This document shows positions 1 to 8,352 of a stretch of 64,000 nt of DNA, in pieces. Each line of letters opens with the position of its first letter. The stretch's first letter is position 1. The DNA is from Planctomycetota bacterium (GTDB lineage: Bacteria; Planctomycetota; Phycisphaerae; Sedimentisphaerales; Anaerobacaceae). The position numbers and the translations under genes are program-made. Location of the stretch: NCBI GenBank assembly GCA_019456145.1, contig VRUL01000001.1, forward strand, positions 62,001 through 126,000. The letters run 5' to 3'. Below the pieces are notes generated by a model. That model saw nothing but the letters and a program-made list of their open reading frames with translations. It had not been told where the DNA came from and searched no databases.

Positions 1-854
1 GCCAGTGGAATCTGGCTCGGCGGCAATAGGCCGGTGAATTTGATTTTTTTGGCTAATCCCAATTGGTGGACCTGTTTTTTGAATCGCACGGCGAGGTTGC
101 CATCACCAACGAAGAGCCAGAGAGCGACGGGAAATTTTTCGGAAAGAGTCTTTGCTGATTCAATAATGTATTTGTGACCTTTGAGCATGAAGAGCCGAGC
201 AATTGTGACCAGCACAATCGCGTTTTTCGGGATTCCATACTTGCTGCGGAAATCTTCTTTACGCTCTTGTGAGATTGGCTCTAAGAAATCATCTTCCTCT
301 ATCGCAGAATAAGCGGTAATAAACTGCTCGGGCTGACCTATGCCGGCGGCAGTTGCCTGAGTGGTCATTGCGTCAGCGACGCTGATGAAAGAATCCGTTC
401 GCTTTGCAGCAGACCTTTCGACGGCGATATAAAATTTATTCAAGCATTTACTTTGATAAGGGTGAAAGGCCAGACCGTGTATTGTATGAACAATCGCCGG
501 TGAGTTTTCACGCCATTTCCCTTTTAAGCTGTAAGCTGCAAATCGTCCCAATATCCCCGCCTTAGCTGAATGGGTGTGAACAACGTCAGGTTTTAGTCGT
601 TTGAGATGTCTTTTGATTTGAAAATAACTTACTGTATCGTATAGAGGGCAGATTGCACGAATCAGCTTGGGAACAACGATTACATTATATTTTTCATTCT
701 TTGCCTGATTAAACAGTTCGCCTTCGGGGCCTATGGCCGGGCCCGTGATGAGCGTGACGTCATGCCCTCGCTGTGCCAAGAGTTTACAGGTAATTAACGT
801 GTTTTCCTGCGCCCCACCAAGTATTAATCTTGTTATTATGTGAACGATTTTCAA
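1..854 (-). CDS. GT4 (group 1) glycosyltransferase, C-terminus cut by window edge
   Basis: A TTG start at 854 follows a strong AGGAGG site at 859-864. The N-terminus reads LKIVHIITRLILGGAQENT, the usual opening of GT4 enzymes with the nucleotide-sugar-binding GGA(Q/E) loop. Further in, PDVVHTHSAKAGILGR matches the family's PD(V/I)(V/I)H(T/A)H segment. Near the window edge, KIKFTGLLPPSQIPL matches the strand before the C-terminal Rossmann half (the 'F.G.....E(I/L)P' region). These enzymes transfer a sugar from a nucleotide donor to cell-surface glycans; acceptor and donor cannot be told here. It lies 19 bp downstream of truA on the same strand, so co-transcription is likely. The frame is open to position 1 and the remaining C-terminal part is outside the window. 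Confidence 0.87.
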   Translation of the reverse strand, partial: MKIVHIITRLILGGAQENTLITCKLLAQRGHDVTLITGPAIGPEGELFNQAKNEKYNVIVVPKLIRAICPLYDTVSYFQIKRHLKRLKPDVVHTHSAKAGILGRFAAYSLKGKWRENSPAIVHTIHGLAFHPYQSKCLNKFYIAVERSAAKRTDSFISVADAMTTQATAAGIGQPEQFITAYSAIEEDDFLEPISQERKEDFRSKYGIPKNAIVLVTIARLFMLKGHKYIIESAKTLSEKFPVALWLFVGDGNLAVRFKKQVHQLGLAKKIKFTGLLPPSQIPL

Positions 855-873
855 TATGCCTCCTGCATACACT

Positions 874-1617
874 TCAGGCGTATTTAATGTGCATCAAGCA
901 CAATCCTCCAGCCGGGGCGATGGGGCCGGCGGCAGTTCGGTCTTTTGCATCAAGAATTTCATTTATCTTTTCGGGCTTCCACCTGCCGCTGCCGACTTCG
1001 ACGAGAGTGCCGACGATATTTCTGACCATATTATACAAGAAGCTATCGCCTTCCACATCAATGTATACCCAATCATCACTCTGGCTGACATCGCAGCGAA
1101 AAATAGTTCTCACTGAAGTCTGCCGCTTGTCCGCCGCCGCGGCAAAGGATTTGAAATCCTTTTTGCCGACCAACATTGCCGCAGCCTGAGCCATAGCAGC
1201 GATATCAAGTGTTGTGGGCAGATGCCAGCAGTGCCTTATTTGCAGGACCGGCCGGAGCGGGCCTGTAAAAAAAGTGTAGCGGTATAACTTACTTTTAGCA
1301 GCACCCGTCAGGCTAAAATCCCGTGGAACTTCAACCGCCTGGGCAACTGCAATTTCAGGGGGCAGTCTGTGCGTAATCACCCTGGCGAGATTTTCAACCG
1401 GTATTAACGTGTCGATTTGCACAAGCGCCACCTGCCCCAGAGCACTTACGCCCGCATCGGTCCTACTTGCTCCGAATACTCTAACTTCACCGCCGATGAG
1501 ATCCTGGATTACCTCGGTAAGCGTGCCCTGAATAGTTCTTAGTCCGGGCTGGATTTGCCAACCGTGATATTCGCTGCCATCGTAGAGAATCGTGAGTTTT
1601 ATATTGCGAACGGTCAT
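874..1617 (-). CDS. truA: tRNA pseudouridine(38-40) synthase TruA
   Basis: A 247-residue protein, the usual TruA length. It converts uridines 38-40 of the tRNA anticodon arm to pseudouridine in the cytoplasm. The catalytic Asp is in the motif ASRTDAGVSA (about residue 54). The opening LTILYDGSEYHGWQ and the segment YNMVRNIVGTLVEVGSGR near the C-terminus are family signatures. The ATG at 1617 is 9 bp past the stop of asd, and the stop is 19 bp before the glycosyltransferase start, so asd-truA-GT4 looks like one transcript. Confidence 0.96.
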   Translation of the reverse strand: MTVRNIKLTILYDGSEYHGWQIQPGLRTIQGTLTEVIQDLIGGEVRVFGASRTDAGVSALGQVALVQIDTLIPVENLARVITHRLPPEIAVAQAVEVPRDFSLTGAAKSKLYRYTFFTGPLRPVLQIRHCWHLPTTLDIAAMAQAAAMLVGKKDFKSFAAAADKRQTSVRTIFRCDVSQSDDWVYIDVEGDSFLYNMVRNIVGTLVEVGSGRWKPEKINEILDAKDRTAAGPIAPAGGLCLMHIKYA

Positions 1618-1626
1618 TACCGACGA

Positions 1627-2628
1627 TTATAGCAGCTTCTCTGCAATCTGCACAGCGTTCAGGGCTGCGCCTTTTCGTAACTGGTCGCCGGCGACCCAGA
1701 GATTGATACCGCGATTATCAGGTATCGATTCATCCTGACGGATTCTGCCAACGAAGACATCATCCTGGCCTGTAGCATCAATCGGCATTGGGAAACGATT
1801 GTTTTGGCGGTCATCAATCAGTGAAACTCCCGGCGCGGTATTCAGCAGGTCCCTGACCTGGTCGGGAGTAATCGGGTCGGTAAATTCAAGATTGATACTC
1901 TCGCAATGGGCCCTCAATACGGGGACACGAATACAGGTGCAGGTAATTGCGATATCCGGGCAGTCAAAAATCTTCCTGGTCTCTTTTATCATTTTAACCT
2001 CTTCGAGGTTATAACCGTCAGCATCGAGAGCCGAATTATGACTGAAGACATTAAACGCAATTTGATAGGGGAAAGCCTCACAGGTTGGTTCCTTTTCATC
2101 GAGAATTTCCCGAGCTTGTTCTTTCAGTTCACGCATTGCCTTCATTCCCGCCCCGCTGGCGGACTGGTAGGTGCTGATAATCATTCTTTTGACCGGATTT
2201 GCCTTATGCAAAGGCCAGACCGGCACGATGGCTATAATCGTCGAGCAGTTTGGATTTGCGATTATGCCTTTGTGGTCGTGGATTTTCTGTGGATTGATTT
2301 CCGGAACGACAAGCGGGACTTCCGGGTCCATTCTAAAAGCCGAGGTGTTATCAACCACAACAGCACCAGCTTCTACTGCAGCGGGGGTAAATTCTTTACT
2401 CTGCGCTGCTCCAGCGCTGGAAAGTACAATATCAATCCGGTCAAAGCTTTTGTTGGTCAGTTCTTCGACTATATATTGTTTGCCTTTGAACTCGATTTTC
2501 TTACCGACAGAACGGCTGCTTGCAAGCATTTTGACCGAATCAAATAGGAAATCACGCTGTTCCAGGATTTTCAGAAATTCCTGTCCGACCGCACCGGTTA
2601 CTCCTGCAATTGCCAGATTACAAGCCAT
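1627..2628 (-). CDS. asd: Aspartate-semialdehyde dehydrogenase
   Basis: 333 residues, typical for Asd. It reduces L-aspartyl-4-phosphate to aspartate semialdehyde with NADPH, the branch point to lysine/diaminopimelate, threonine and methionine. The N-terminus has a Rossmann loop (GVTGAVGQEF). The active-site Cys lies in NPNCST (about residue 128), and the substrate-binding R-(A)-H segment VPVLRAHCESI is present. A GGAG-type ribosome site lies about 8 bases before the ATG at 2628. It heads a probable asd-truA-GT4 transcript. threonine synthase and the homoserine acetyltransferase of the same pathway are elsewhere in this window (43.3 kb and 21.9 kb). Confidence 0.96.
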   Translation of the reverse strand: MACNLAIAGVTGAVGQEFLKILEQRDFLFDSVKMLASSRSVGKKIEFKGKQYIVEELTNKSFDRIDIVLSSAGAAQSKEFTPAAVEAGAVVVDNTSAFRMDPEVPLVVPEINPQKIHDHKGIIANPNCSTIIAIVPVWPLHKANPVKRMIISTYQSASGAGMKAMRELKEQAREILDEKEPTCEAFPYQIAFNVFSHNSALDADGYNLEEVKMIKETRKIFDCPDIAITCTCIRVPVLRAHCESINLEFTDPITPDQVRDLLNTAPGVSLIDDRQNNRFPMPIDATGQDDVFVGRIRQDESIPDNRGINLWVAGDQLRKGAALNAVQIAEKLL

Positions 2629-2835
2629 ATTTATATCTCCTGAACTACTCTTGACACATACAAAATCATATTTTGCGATAATTTACAAAATACGAACACA
2701 TAAGTAGTGGGCAGCCAACATTTCAGGGCCGCCCGGCAAATATTCAAAGCAAAAAACCGCAAATAGTATAATGTTTTTACCGGTATAACACAATAGCCAG
2801 AGGCATTTCAGGCCTTAATGGCCCATTATCAGGGA

Positions 2836-2876
2836 ATAAAAAAACAGGCCAATAAGCTTCTTAGCTGCTGGCCTGT
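2836..2876 (-). terminator. Rho-independent terminator of the HtrA gene
   Basis: Stem ACAGGCCA (2844-2851) pairs with TGGCCTGT (2869-2876). The loop contains a second small stem around AAGCTTCTTA. Read on the minus strand, it is followed directly by a run of seven or eight T (2837-2844). It lies 26 bp beyond the HtrA stop codon. The plus-strand side also has CTTTTT, so it could act in both directions, but only a minus-strand gene leads into it. Confidence 0.85.
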
Positions 2877-2901
2877 CTTTTTCGTTATTTGAAAAACAAG
2901 T

Positions 2902-4383
2902 TTATTTGTTGGACAGTTTCAGTACAATGAATCGCGTGTGGGTTCCATCATTAATTAACAGCAGAACACTTCCTTCTTTGCCGGCCTTTTCTATTGCTTC
3001 GTCAAACTCCTTAGTATTTTTCACCGGCTCGCGGTCAACTTCCATAATCAGCATACCAACAGTGATACCTTTCTCTTCAGCCTTTGAGCCGGACTCGACA
3101 CTGGTAACGACAACACCTGTCAGGGCCTCGAAGCCGAGTCGGTCAGCCAGCTCGTCTGTGAGTTTTCCGACGCCAAATCCCAATTCCTCAAGCACCTCAG
3201 GCCCGGCGTTGGTTTTTCCAGCCTTTGACGGACGTGTGCCAAGTTTAGCAGTAAGGGTCTTTTGTTTTCCATCGCGGATTATTCCCATTTTGACTTTAGT
3301 TCCCGGCTTTAGCATTGAAACGCGGTTGAGGAACTCATTTCCATTCTCAACCGGCTTTCCGTCCAACTCAACAATGACATCGTATCGTTTTAATCCGGCT
3401 TTATCAGCGGCCGAATCCTCAATAACCTGTGTTATGGCTACTCCTTTAGTGCCTTCATCTAATCCAAATGCGTCGGCGGATTCTGGTGTTAGCTGTTCGT
3501 AATAGATACCGAGGTATCCCCGTTCAATGGTTTTTCCTTCCCGGAGCCGTTCATAGACGAATTTTGCTATATTGGAAGGTATAGCAAAACCGATACCCAT
3601 GTATCCCCCGGTCTGCGAGATGATAAAAGTGTTAATCCCGACTACTTTTGCATCGAGATTGAGCAGCGGTCCCCCAGAATTACCGGGATTTATCGCGGCA
3701 TCGGTCTGGATGTAATCCTCAAACTCGGCGAGACGGAAACCGCTTCTGCCTTTGGCACTTACGATGCCGGCAGTAACGGTACGGCGGAGACGGAAGGGAT
3801 TGCCGATTGCAACGACCCACTCGCCGACCTCAAGTTCATCAGAGTCGGCCAGTTCGAGAAAAGGGAGATTTTCTGCATCGATTTTTAGGACGGCAATATC
3901 AGTATCCGGGTCTGTACCCTTAATTTCTGCGATAAACTCGCGGTCATCCGCCAGCCTGACCGTAACTTTTTCAACATCACCGACAAGGTGGTTATTTGTT
4001 AAGATATAGCCGTCGTCAGAGACAATAAAACCGGAGCCCTGTGCCATCTGCTGGTATTTGCGCTGCTGTGGTGCGCGCCGTCGAGGGGAGTACCAGCGGA
4101 AGAAACGATCCAACATATCATCGTCAAATGAGTCTCCAAACGGACTGTCCCGGAAAGATGGACGCTCATAGGTAATGGTCTTTTCGGCCTTGATACCAAC
4201 CACGGCCGGCGAGGCCTTTTCGGCGATTTTGGCAAAAGCCTTGCCGACTCGACGCAGAGCATCGACACCGGCATCCTCGGCAAGGGCCGGCAGCGGCGCA
4301 ATAAAAAACAAACATACAAGCAAAACTGAAATGATACGATAATGCGTACAAGTCTTTTCCCGATTTAAGCTTATACTTCTCAT
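2902..4383 (-). CDS. degP: Periplasmic serine protease/chaperone, DegP/HtrA family
   Basis: A trypsin-like protease with two PDZ domains, exported to the periplasm for protein quality control. I start it at the ATG at 4383 because GGGAGG lies 5 bases upstream; an ATG 18 codons earlier lacks such a site. The mature length is normal (493 aa with a signal peptide ending near ALAED). The catalytic triad is visible as His132 (LTNNHLVGD), Asp162 (DPDTDIAVLK) and Ser236 (NPGNSGGPL). PDZ1 covers about 285-375 and PDZ2 about 395-490. The stretch between signal peptide and protease domain is rich in Arg, Asp and Phe (the Q-linker/LA-loop region). It is transcribed alone: a terminator follows it, and a divergent efflux operon starts 550 bp upstream. 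Confidence 0.95.
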   Translation of the reverse strand: MRSISLNREKTCTHYRIISVLLVCLFFIAPLPALAEDAGVDALRRVGKAFAKIAEKASPAVVGIKAEKTITYERPSFRDSPFGDSFDDDMLDRFFRWYSPRRRAPQQRKYQQMAQGSGFIVSDDGYILTNNHLVGDVEKVTVRLADDREFIAEIKGTDPDTDIAVLKIDAENLPFLELADSDELEVGEWVVAIGNPFRLRRTVTAGIVSAKGRSGFRLAEFEDYIQTDAAINPGNSGGPLLNLDAKVVGINTFIISQTGGYMGIGFAIPSNIAKFVYERLREGKTIERGYLGIYYEQLTPESADAFGLDEGTKGVAITQVIEDSAADKAGLKRYDVIVELDGKPVENGNEFLNRVSMLKPGTKVKMGIIRDGKQKTLTAKLGTRPSKAGKTNAGPEVLEELGFGVGKLTDELADRLGFEALTGVVVTSVESGSKAEEKGITVGMLIMEVDREPVKNTKEFDEAIEKAGKEGSVLLLINDGTHTRFIVLKLSNK

Positions 4384-4938
4384 TTTAGCCTCCCAATTCA
4401 ATACCTTTTGACAATCAAACCAGCAATCAAAATACATTAATCGACAAAAACAATAGGCAATTTTAGTAATTTTAATACGATTTTATGCCTAATAAGTTCA
4501 TTACGTCAATGGTTTTTGTGTAAAGGGAACCAAAAACCAGCAACTAAAATGGAAATGATGCTTTGCAGGCACCCCAGGAATCGACCTGAATATTCTCGGT
4601 TGAAAGGTGTAAAAAAGCATATATAAGTGTATCCCTACCGGCTGGTTTCAAAGCACAGAAGGATGGAGGAAAAACACAAGTACCATAAATAACGCATTAT
4701 TTTTGTCCGAAAGGCCCCGGTGCGAAGAAATACCTCATAGTTATTACAAATTTCGTCTCAAACCTATGTATTTCATAAGGTTCCTGAGCACCGCCGAAAG
4801 GCGTCCCAAAGTGGAGTAAAAGGGGCTTTTCCCGCACATATTGTAACTAATTGTACAATAATGCGTATAAATTTGTATAATCGGCAGTTGAAAATTAAAT
4901 GTTTTGTCGTTCTCAATTTTATCAGGAAAGGGCTTAGC
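4384..4938. other. Divergent intergenic region between htrA and the efflux operon
   Basis: This 555-bp stretch separates the minus-strand protease from the plus-strand efflux operon and must hold promoters for both. I see no convincing gene. Open frames at 4744-4953 (minus) and 4861-4938 (plus) lack ribosome sites and known motifs. It is A/T-rich near 4840-4885, where a promoter candidate is listed separately. Confidence 0.6.
4851..4881 (+). promoter_or_regulatory. Candidate sigma70-type promoter of the efflux operon
   Basis: A perfect TATAAT lies at 4876-4881. A TTGTAC hexamer at 4851-4856 is 19 bases upstream, which is longer than ideal; another TTGTAA is at 4841-4846. Transcription from here would begin near 4888. 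That excludes the ATG at 4861 and supports the GTG start at 4939 for the adaptor gene. Confidence 0.45.
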
Positions 4939-6357
4939 GTGAAGAAATCTCACATAATTATTACCACTGTTGTTGTAACGCTGTTGGTTGTTTCTGTGGT
5001 TGGGATGTTGATTCGGAGAAAAATCAGCGCTTCACGCAAGGGCATTGTTGTTCGTGTCGAACAGGCGCAGCGAGGGGAATTGATTGAGTTTGTCAGCGCT
5101 CCCGGTGAGATTGAGCCCAAGACAAAAGTGGAGATAAGCGCAAAATTTTCGGCACGGGTTGAGGCGTTGCCATATGAGGAAGGCGATATCGTAACCGGTG
5201 GTAATCCGGACGCGAATCCGCCGGTTCCAGCATCTGTGCTGGTGCGTCTGGACTCGAAGGATTTGGAAAGTCAGCTTCTTTCGGCCCAGGCAGGTCACTC
5301 GGCACAAGAGGCCCAAATCGAAGTAGAAAAATCAAGGATCGCCGGTCAGCAAGCGAGTCTCAGGGGCCTTGAGGCTTCGCTCAAACAAGCCGAACGGGAC
5401 ATGGAACGCCAAAAAGGATTACTTGAATCCCAGGATATCAGCCCGGCCACTTTCGACCAGACTCAGCTTAAGGTTGATGACCTCAAGGCACAATATGACG
5501 CTGCCAAGCACATGCTGGAAGCGGCGAAGTTGAATTTGGTCGTGTTAAAATACAATCTTGAAGCGGCCGGCGCAAGAATTACCCTTGCGCAAGAGGCCCT
5601 GAACTACACGACTATCACCTCGCCCATCGACGGTGTGGTGACACGCCTTAATGCCGAAGTCGGTGAGCTTGTGATTACAGGAACAATGAATAATCCCGGG
5701 ACGGTGATTATGGAGGTAGCGGATCTTTCACAGATGCTGGTTGTCGCGCAGGTTGACGAGGCGGACATCGGCAAATTAAAAGTCAGCCAAAAGGCGACGG
5801 TTCACGTGAATACTTATCCTGACCAAGAGTTCAAAGGTGTGGTTGACTCGATTGCCCTGGCACATACGACGTCGTGGACCCAGACGAAATACTTCAGGAC
5901 AGAGATACTGCTTGAGACCGTCAACCAGACGCTGCACTCAGGCTTAACAGCACACGTGGATATTGAGACACACAAACACACCGATATACTTAAGCTGCCC
6001 ACTCAGGCGGTGCTGGGCCTGGAGGTTGATAAACTGCCTCTGAAGATTCGGGAGAATTCTTCCCAGGTCGATACTGCCAAGACTTATGCGACGGTAGTTT
6101 ATCGTTACGTTAAAGGCAAAGCGGTGGTAACACCGATTAAGATTGGGCAAAGTGACCTGACTCATACCATAATAAAGAAAGGGATCACAGCCGAAGACAA
6201 GATAGTAGTTGGTCCGTATATAGTACTCGAAAAGCTTGTGCACAACCAGAAAATAAAAGACGAGCGAGAAGTGGAATCAAAGAAGAAAAAGAAGAACGCC
6301 GACAGGGCCAAAGCCGGGGCTGATGCGAACGAGTCAAAAGATGATGGAAAAGGCTGA
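4939..6357 (+). CDS. MacA/HlyD-type periplasmic adaptor of an ABC efflux system
   Basis: A membrane-fusion protein linking an inner-membrane ABC exporter to an outer-membrane channel. I choose the GTG at 4939, which has AGGAAAGG 7 bases upstream; the first residues then lead straight into one membrane anchor (about residues 6-26). Next come a barrel-sandwich hybrid domain (SAPGEIEPKTKVEIS), a long coiled-coil hairpin rich in Ala, Gln and Glu (about 110-210), the second half of the lipoyl domain (TITSPIDGVVTRLNAEVGE), a beta-barrel and a membrane-proximal domain. The C-terminus is a Lys/Glu-rich tail ending KDDGKG. The gene overlaps the ATPase gene by 35 bp, so translation is coupled. The substrate cannot be told from sequence: MacAB-type systems move macrolides, peptides or lipoproteins. 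Confidence 0.88.
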   Translation: MKKSHIIITTVVVTLLVVSVVGMLIRRKISASRKGIVVRVEQAQRGELIEFVSAPGEIEPKTKVEISAKFSARVEALPYEEGDIVTGGNPDANPPVPASVLVRLDSKDLESQLLSAQAGHSAQEAQIEVEKSRIAGQQASLRGLEASLKQAERDMERQKGLLESQDISPATFDQTQLKVDDLKAQYDAAKHMLEAAKLNLVVLKYNLEAAGARITLAQEALNYTTITSPIDGVVTRLNAEVGELVITGTMNNPGTVIMEVADLSQMLVVAQVDEADIGKLKVSQKATVHVNTYPDQEFKGVVDSIALAHTTSWTQTKYFRTEILLETVNQTLHSGLTAHVDIETHKHTDILKLPTQAVLGLEVDKLPLKIRENSSQVDTAKTYATVVYRYVKGKAVVTPIKIGQSDLTHTIIKKGITAEDKIVVGPYIVLEKLVHNQKIKDEREVESKKKKKNADRAKAGADANESKDDGKG

Positions 6358-7096
6358 AAAGTTGATAATTCGGCTTCATAACGTCGCACGGATTTACAAA
6401 GTCGGTGTCGAACGTATCCATGCGCTTGACGGAATTGACCTGGAGCTGAGCGAAAACGAGTACGTCGCGGTGATGGGAGCCTCCGGGTCCGGCAAAAGTA
6501 CGCTGATGAATATGCTGGGCTGCCTCGACCGAGCAACTTCAGGCCGGTATGAGCTGGATGGGCAGGACACAACGAAAATGAGTGATGCAGCATTGGCCAA
6601 TGTTCGCAACGAGCGAATCGGCTTTGTCTTTCAGTCATTTGAGCTGCTTGGGCAGTTAAGTGCGCTCAAGAATGTTGAGATGCCATTGATTTATTCACGA
6701 AACGGCTGGTGGTCACGGCGCAGGCGTGCGAAGAATGTACTTGAGCGAGTTGGGCTGGGAGACCGGATAAAGCATAAACCGAACCAGCTTTCAGGGGGTG
6801 AGAAACAACGCGTGGCTATCGCCCGCGCTCTTGTCTGTAATCCCAGTATCCTGCTGGCCGACGAACCGACCGGCAATCTCGACAGCAAAACAAGCGAGAG
6901 TATCCTCGAACTGTTTGACCAGCTTTATCGCGAAGGCCAGACAATTATTATAGTAACGCATGAAGAACACGTAGCACGCCACGCCAAACGAATAATTCAA
7001 ATGAGAGATGGGCGGATTTACAGTGACCTCCCAAGAGACCAGGCCCCGGCAAATAAGGCCTCTATGCAAAATGATGTGCAGGAGGAACCGGAATGA
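6323..7096 (+). CDS. ABC transporter ATP-binding protein, MacB/LolD type
   Basis: A 257-residue ATPase of the MacB/LolD class. Visible motifs are Walker [11 protein letters not shown]-loop FVFQSF, signature LSGGEKQR, Walker [13 protein letters not shown] and H-loop THEEH. The start is uncertain: ATG codons at 6323, 6341 and 6344 are all possible and none has a good ribosome site, as expected for a gene coupled to the upstream adaptor. It powers the separate FtsX-type permease encoded next. In E. coli MacB the ATPase and permease are one chain; here they are split, which is common outside Proteobacteria. Confidence 0.94.
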   Translation: MRTSQKMMEKAEKLIIRLHNVARIYKVGVERIHALDGIDLELSENEYVAVMGASGSGKSTLMNMLGCLDRATSGRYELDGQDTTKMSDAALANVRNERIGFVFQSFELLGQLSALKNVEMPLIYSRNGWWSRRRRAKNVLERVGLGDRIKHKPNQLSGGEKQRVAIARALVCNPSILLADEPTGNLDSKTSESILELFDQLYREGQTIIIVTHEEHVARHAKRIIQMRDGRIYSDLPRDQAPANKASMQNDVQEEPE

Positions 7097-8352
7097 AAGC
7101 CATAATACGGATGCTTGCGTCTTTTTTGCGCCTTTTTTACCAGAGTGTTTATCTTGCGCTGGCGCAAATCTGGGCCAACAAAACCAGGTCTGTACTTACA
7201 ACCATTGGCATTGTAATCGGGGTCGCTTCGGTAACCGCAGTTATTGCAGCTCTTACGGGGCTAAAAGCCAAAGTGCTGACCCAGGTTGAAAGCTTTGGCA
7301 CTAACACCATATTTATTTTCCCCACTCAACCTGATAAAGGGCCAAAGCGCCATGCATCGTGGTGGACTATCCGATTTTTACCCGAACATTTTGATGATAT
7401 TCTTGAACATTGTCCCTCTGTAGAGCGTTTCTGCCGGGTAGCCGGAGTCGGACAATATACAGCTCATTACCGTGAAAGGTCGGCAGAAAATGTGGAGGTT
7501 ACCGGTATCGAGCCTGCTTTCCACGATATCCAAAACCGGCCGGTTGCGCTGGGTCGAACATTTTCCGTTATTGATAATATGCAGGTACGTCCGGTGTGCC
7601 TGATTGACCCAAAGTTGCGTGATGAACTTCGTCTCGACCGAGATTGCATTGGCCATTCAATTCGGATAGGCCATCATGCCTTTCGCATCGTCGGTGTTAT
7701 CGAACGCCAGCCCGAATTACTTGGGGAAAGTGGTCAGGATCGCTATGAGGTGTTCATTCCGTTTAAGACTACCTTCAAAATGGGAAAGCCGTGGATCATG
7801 GCTTTTGCAGCAAGCAAGTCAACCGAAGTTACCGAGGATGCCCAGGCCGAGATAAGCTTCTTCCTTCGGCGCACACGTAATATCAAGCCGGGTGAACCGG
7901 ACACATTTAGAGTTGAGTCGGTAAAAAGATTTTTGGATACATTCAATAGCATAGCGCTCATGGTCACACTGGTGGCAGGTGGTATCGTGGGTATTTCTCT
8001 GCTGGTCGGTGGCGTTGGTATTATGAATATTATGTTGGTCTCGGTATCCGAACGAACCAGGGAAATTGGACTTCGCAAAGCGGTTGGGGCCAAAAAATCT
8101 GCAATTCTAACTCAGTTCCTGATTGAAGCGGTGGTCTTGTGTCTTATCGGAGGTCTTGTAGGCGTTGGCATTGGCCAGTGCCTGACGATGATCATATCCG
8201 GGATAAATCCTGTTCTGGATATGGTGCGCATCCCGGCATGGGCAATATTACTTTCATTTAGTTTTTCGGGATCCGTTGGTATCTTTTTTGGAATGTTCCC
8301 GGCAATCAAGGCCGCCAGGCTTGACCCTATTGAGGCACTTAGACATGAATAA
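7093..8352 (+). CDS. FtsX/MacB-type ABC permease
   Basis: A 419-residue permease that starts with an ATGA overlap on the ATPase gene. The architecture is that of MacB: one transmembrane helix near the N-terminus (TTIGIVIGVASVTAVIAAL), a large periplasmic MacB-PCD domain (about 65-270), then three helices in the FtsX domain. The FtsX part carries the family's GGVGIMNIMLVSVSERTREIG-like signature (starting near residue 306) and ends AARLDPIEALRHE, the usual 'ARLDPIEALR' finish. It acts as a mechanotransmission permease with the adaptor and TolC-like protein. Confidence 0.94.
   Translation: MKAIIRMLASFLRLFYQSVYLALAQIWANKTRSVLTTIGIVIGVASVTAVIAALTGLKAKVLTQVESFGTNTIFIFPTQPDKGPKRHASWWTIRFLPEHFDDILEHCPSVERFCRVAGVGQYTAHYRERSAENVEVTGIEPAFHDIQNRPVALGRTFSVIDNMQVRPVCLIDPKLRDELRLDRDCIGHSIRIGHHAFRIVGVIERQPELLGESGQDRYEVFIPFKTTFKMGKPWIMAFAASKSTEVTEDAQAEISFFLRRTRNIKPGEPDTFRVESVKRFLDTFNSIALMVTLVAGGIVGISLLVGGVGIMNIMLVSVSERTREIGLRKAVGAKKSAILTQFLIEAVVLCLIGGLVGVGIGQCLTMIISGINPVLDMVRIPAWAILLSFSFSGSVGIFFGMFPAIKAARLDPIEALRHE

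Noticed and set aside
4744-4953. Minus-strand 69-aa open frame overlapping the efflux adaptor start
   Set aside because: No ribosome site or recognised motif, and it overlaps the promoter and the start of a well-supported gene.
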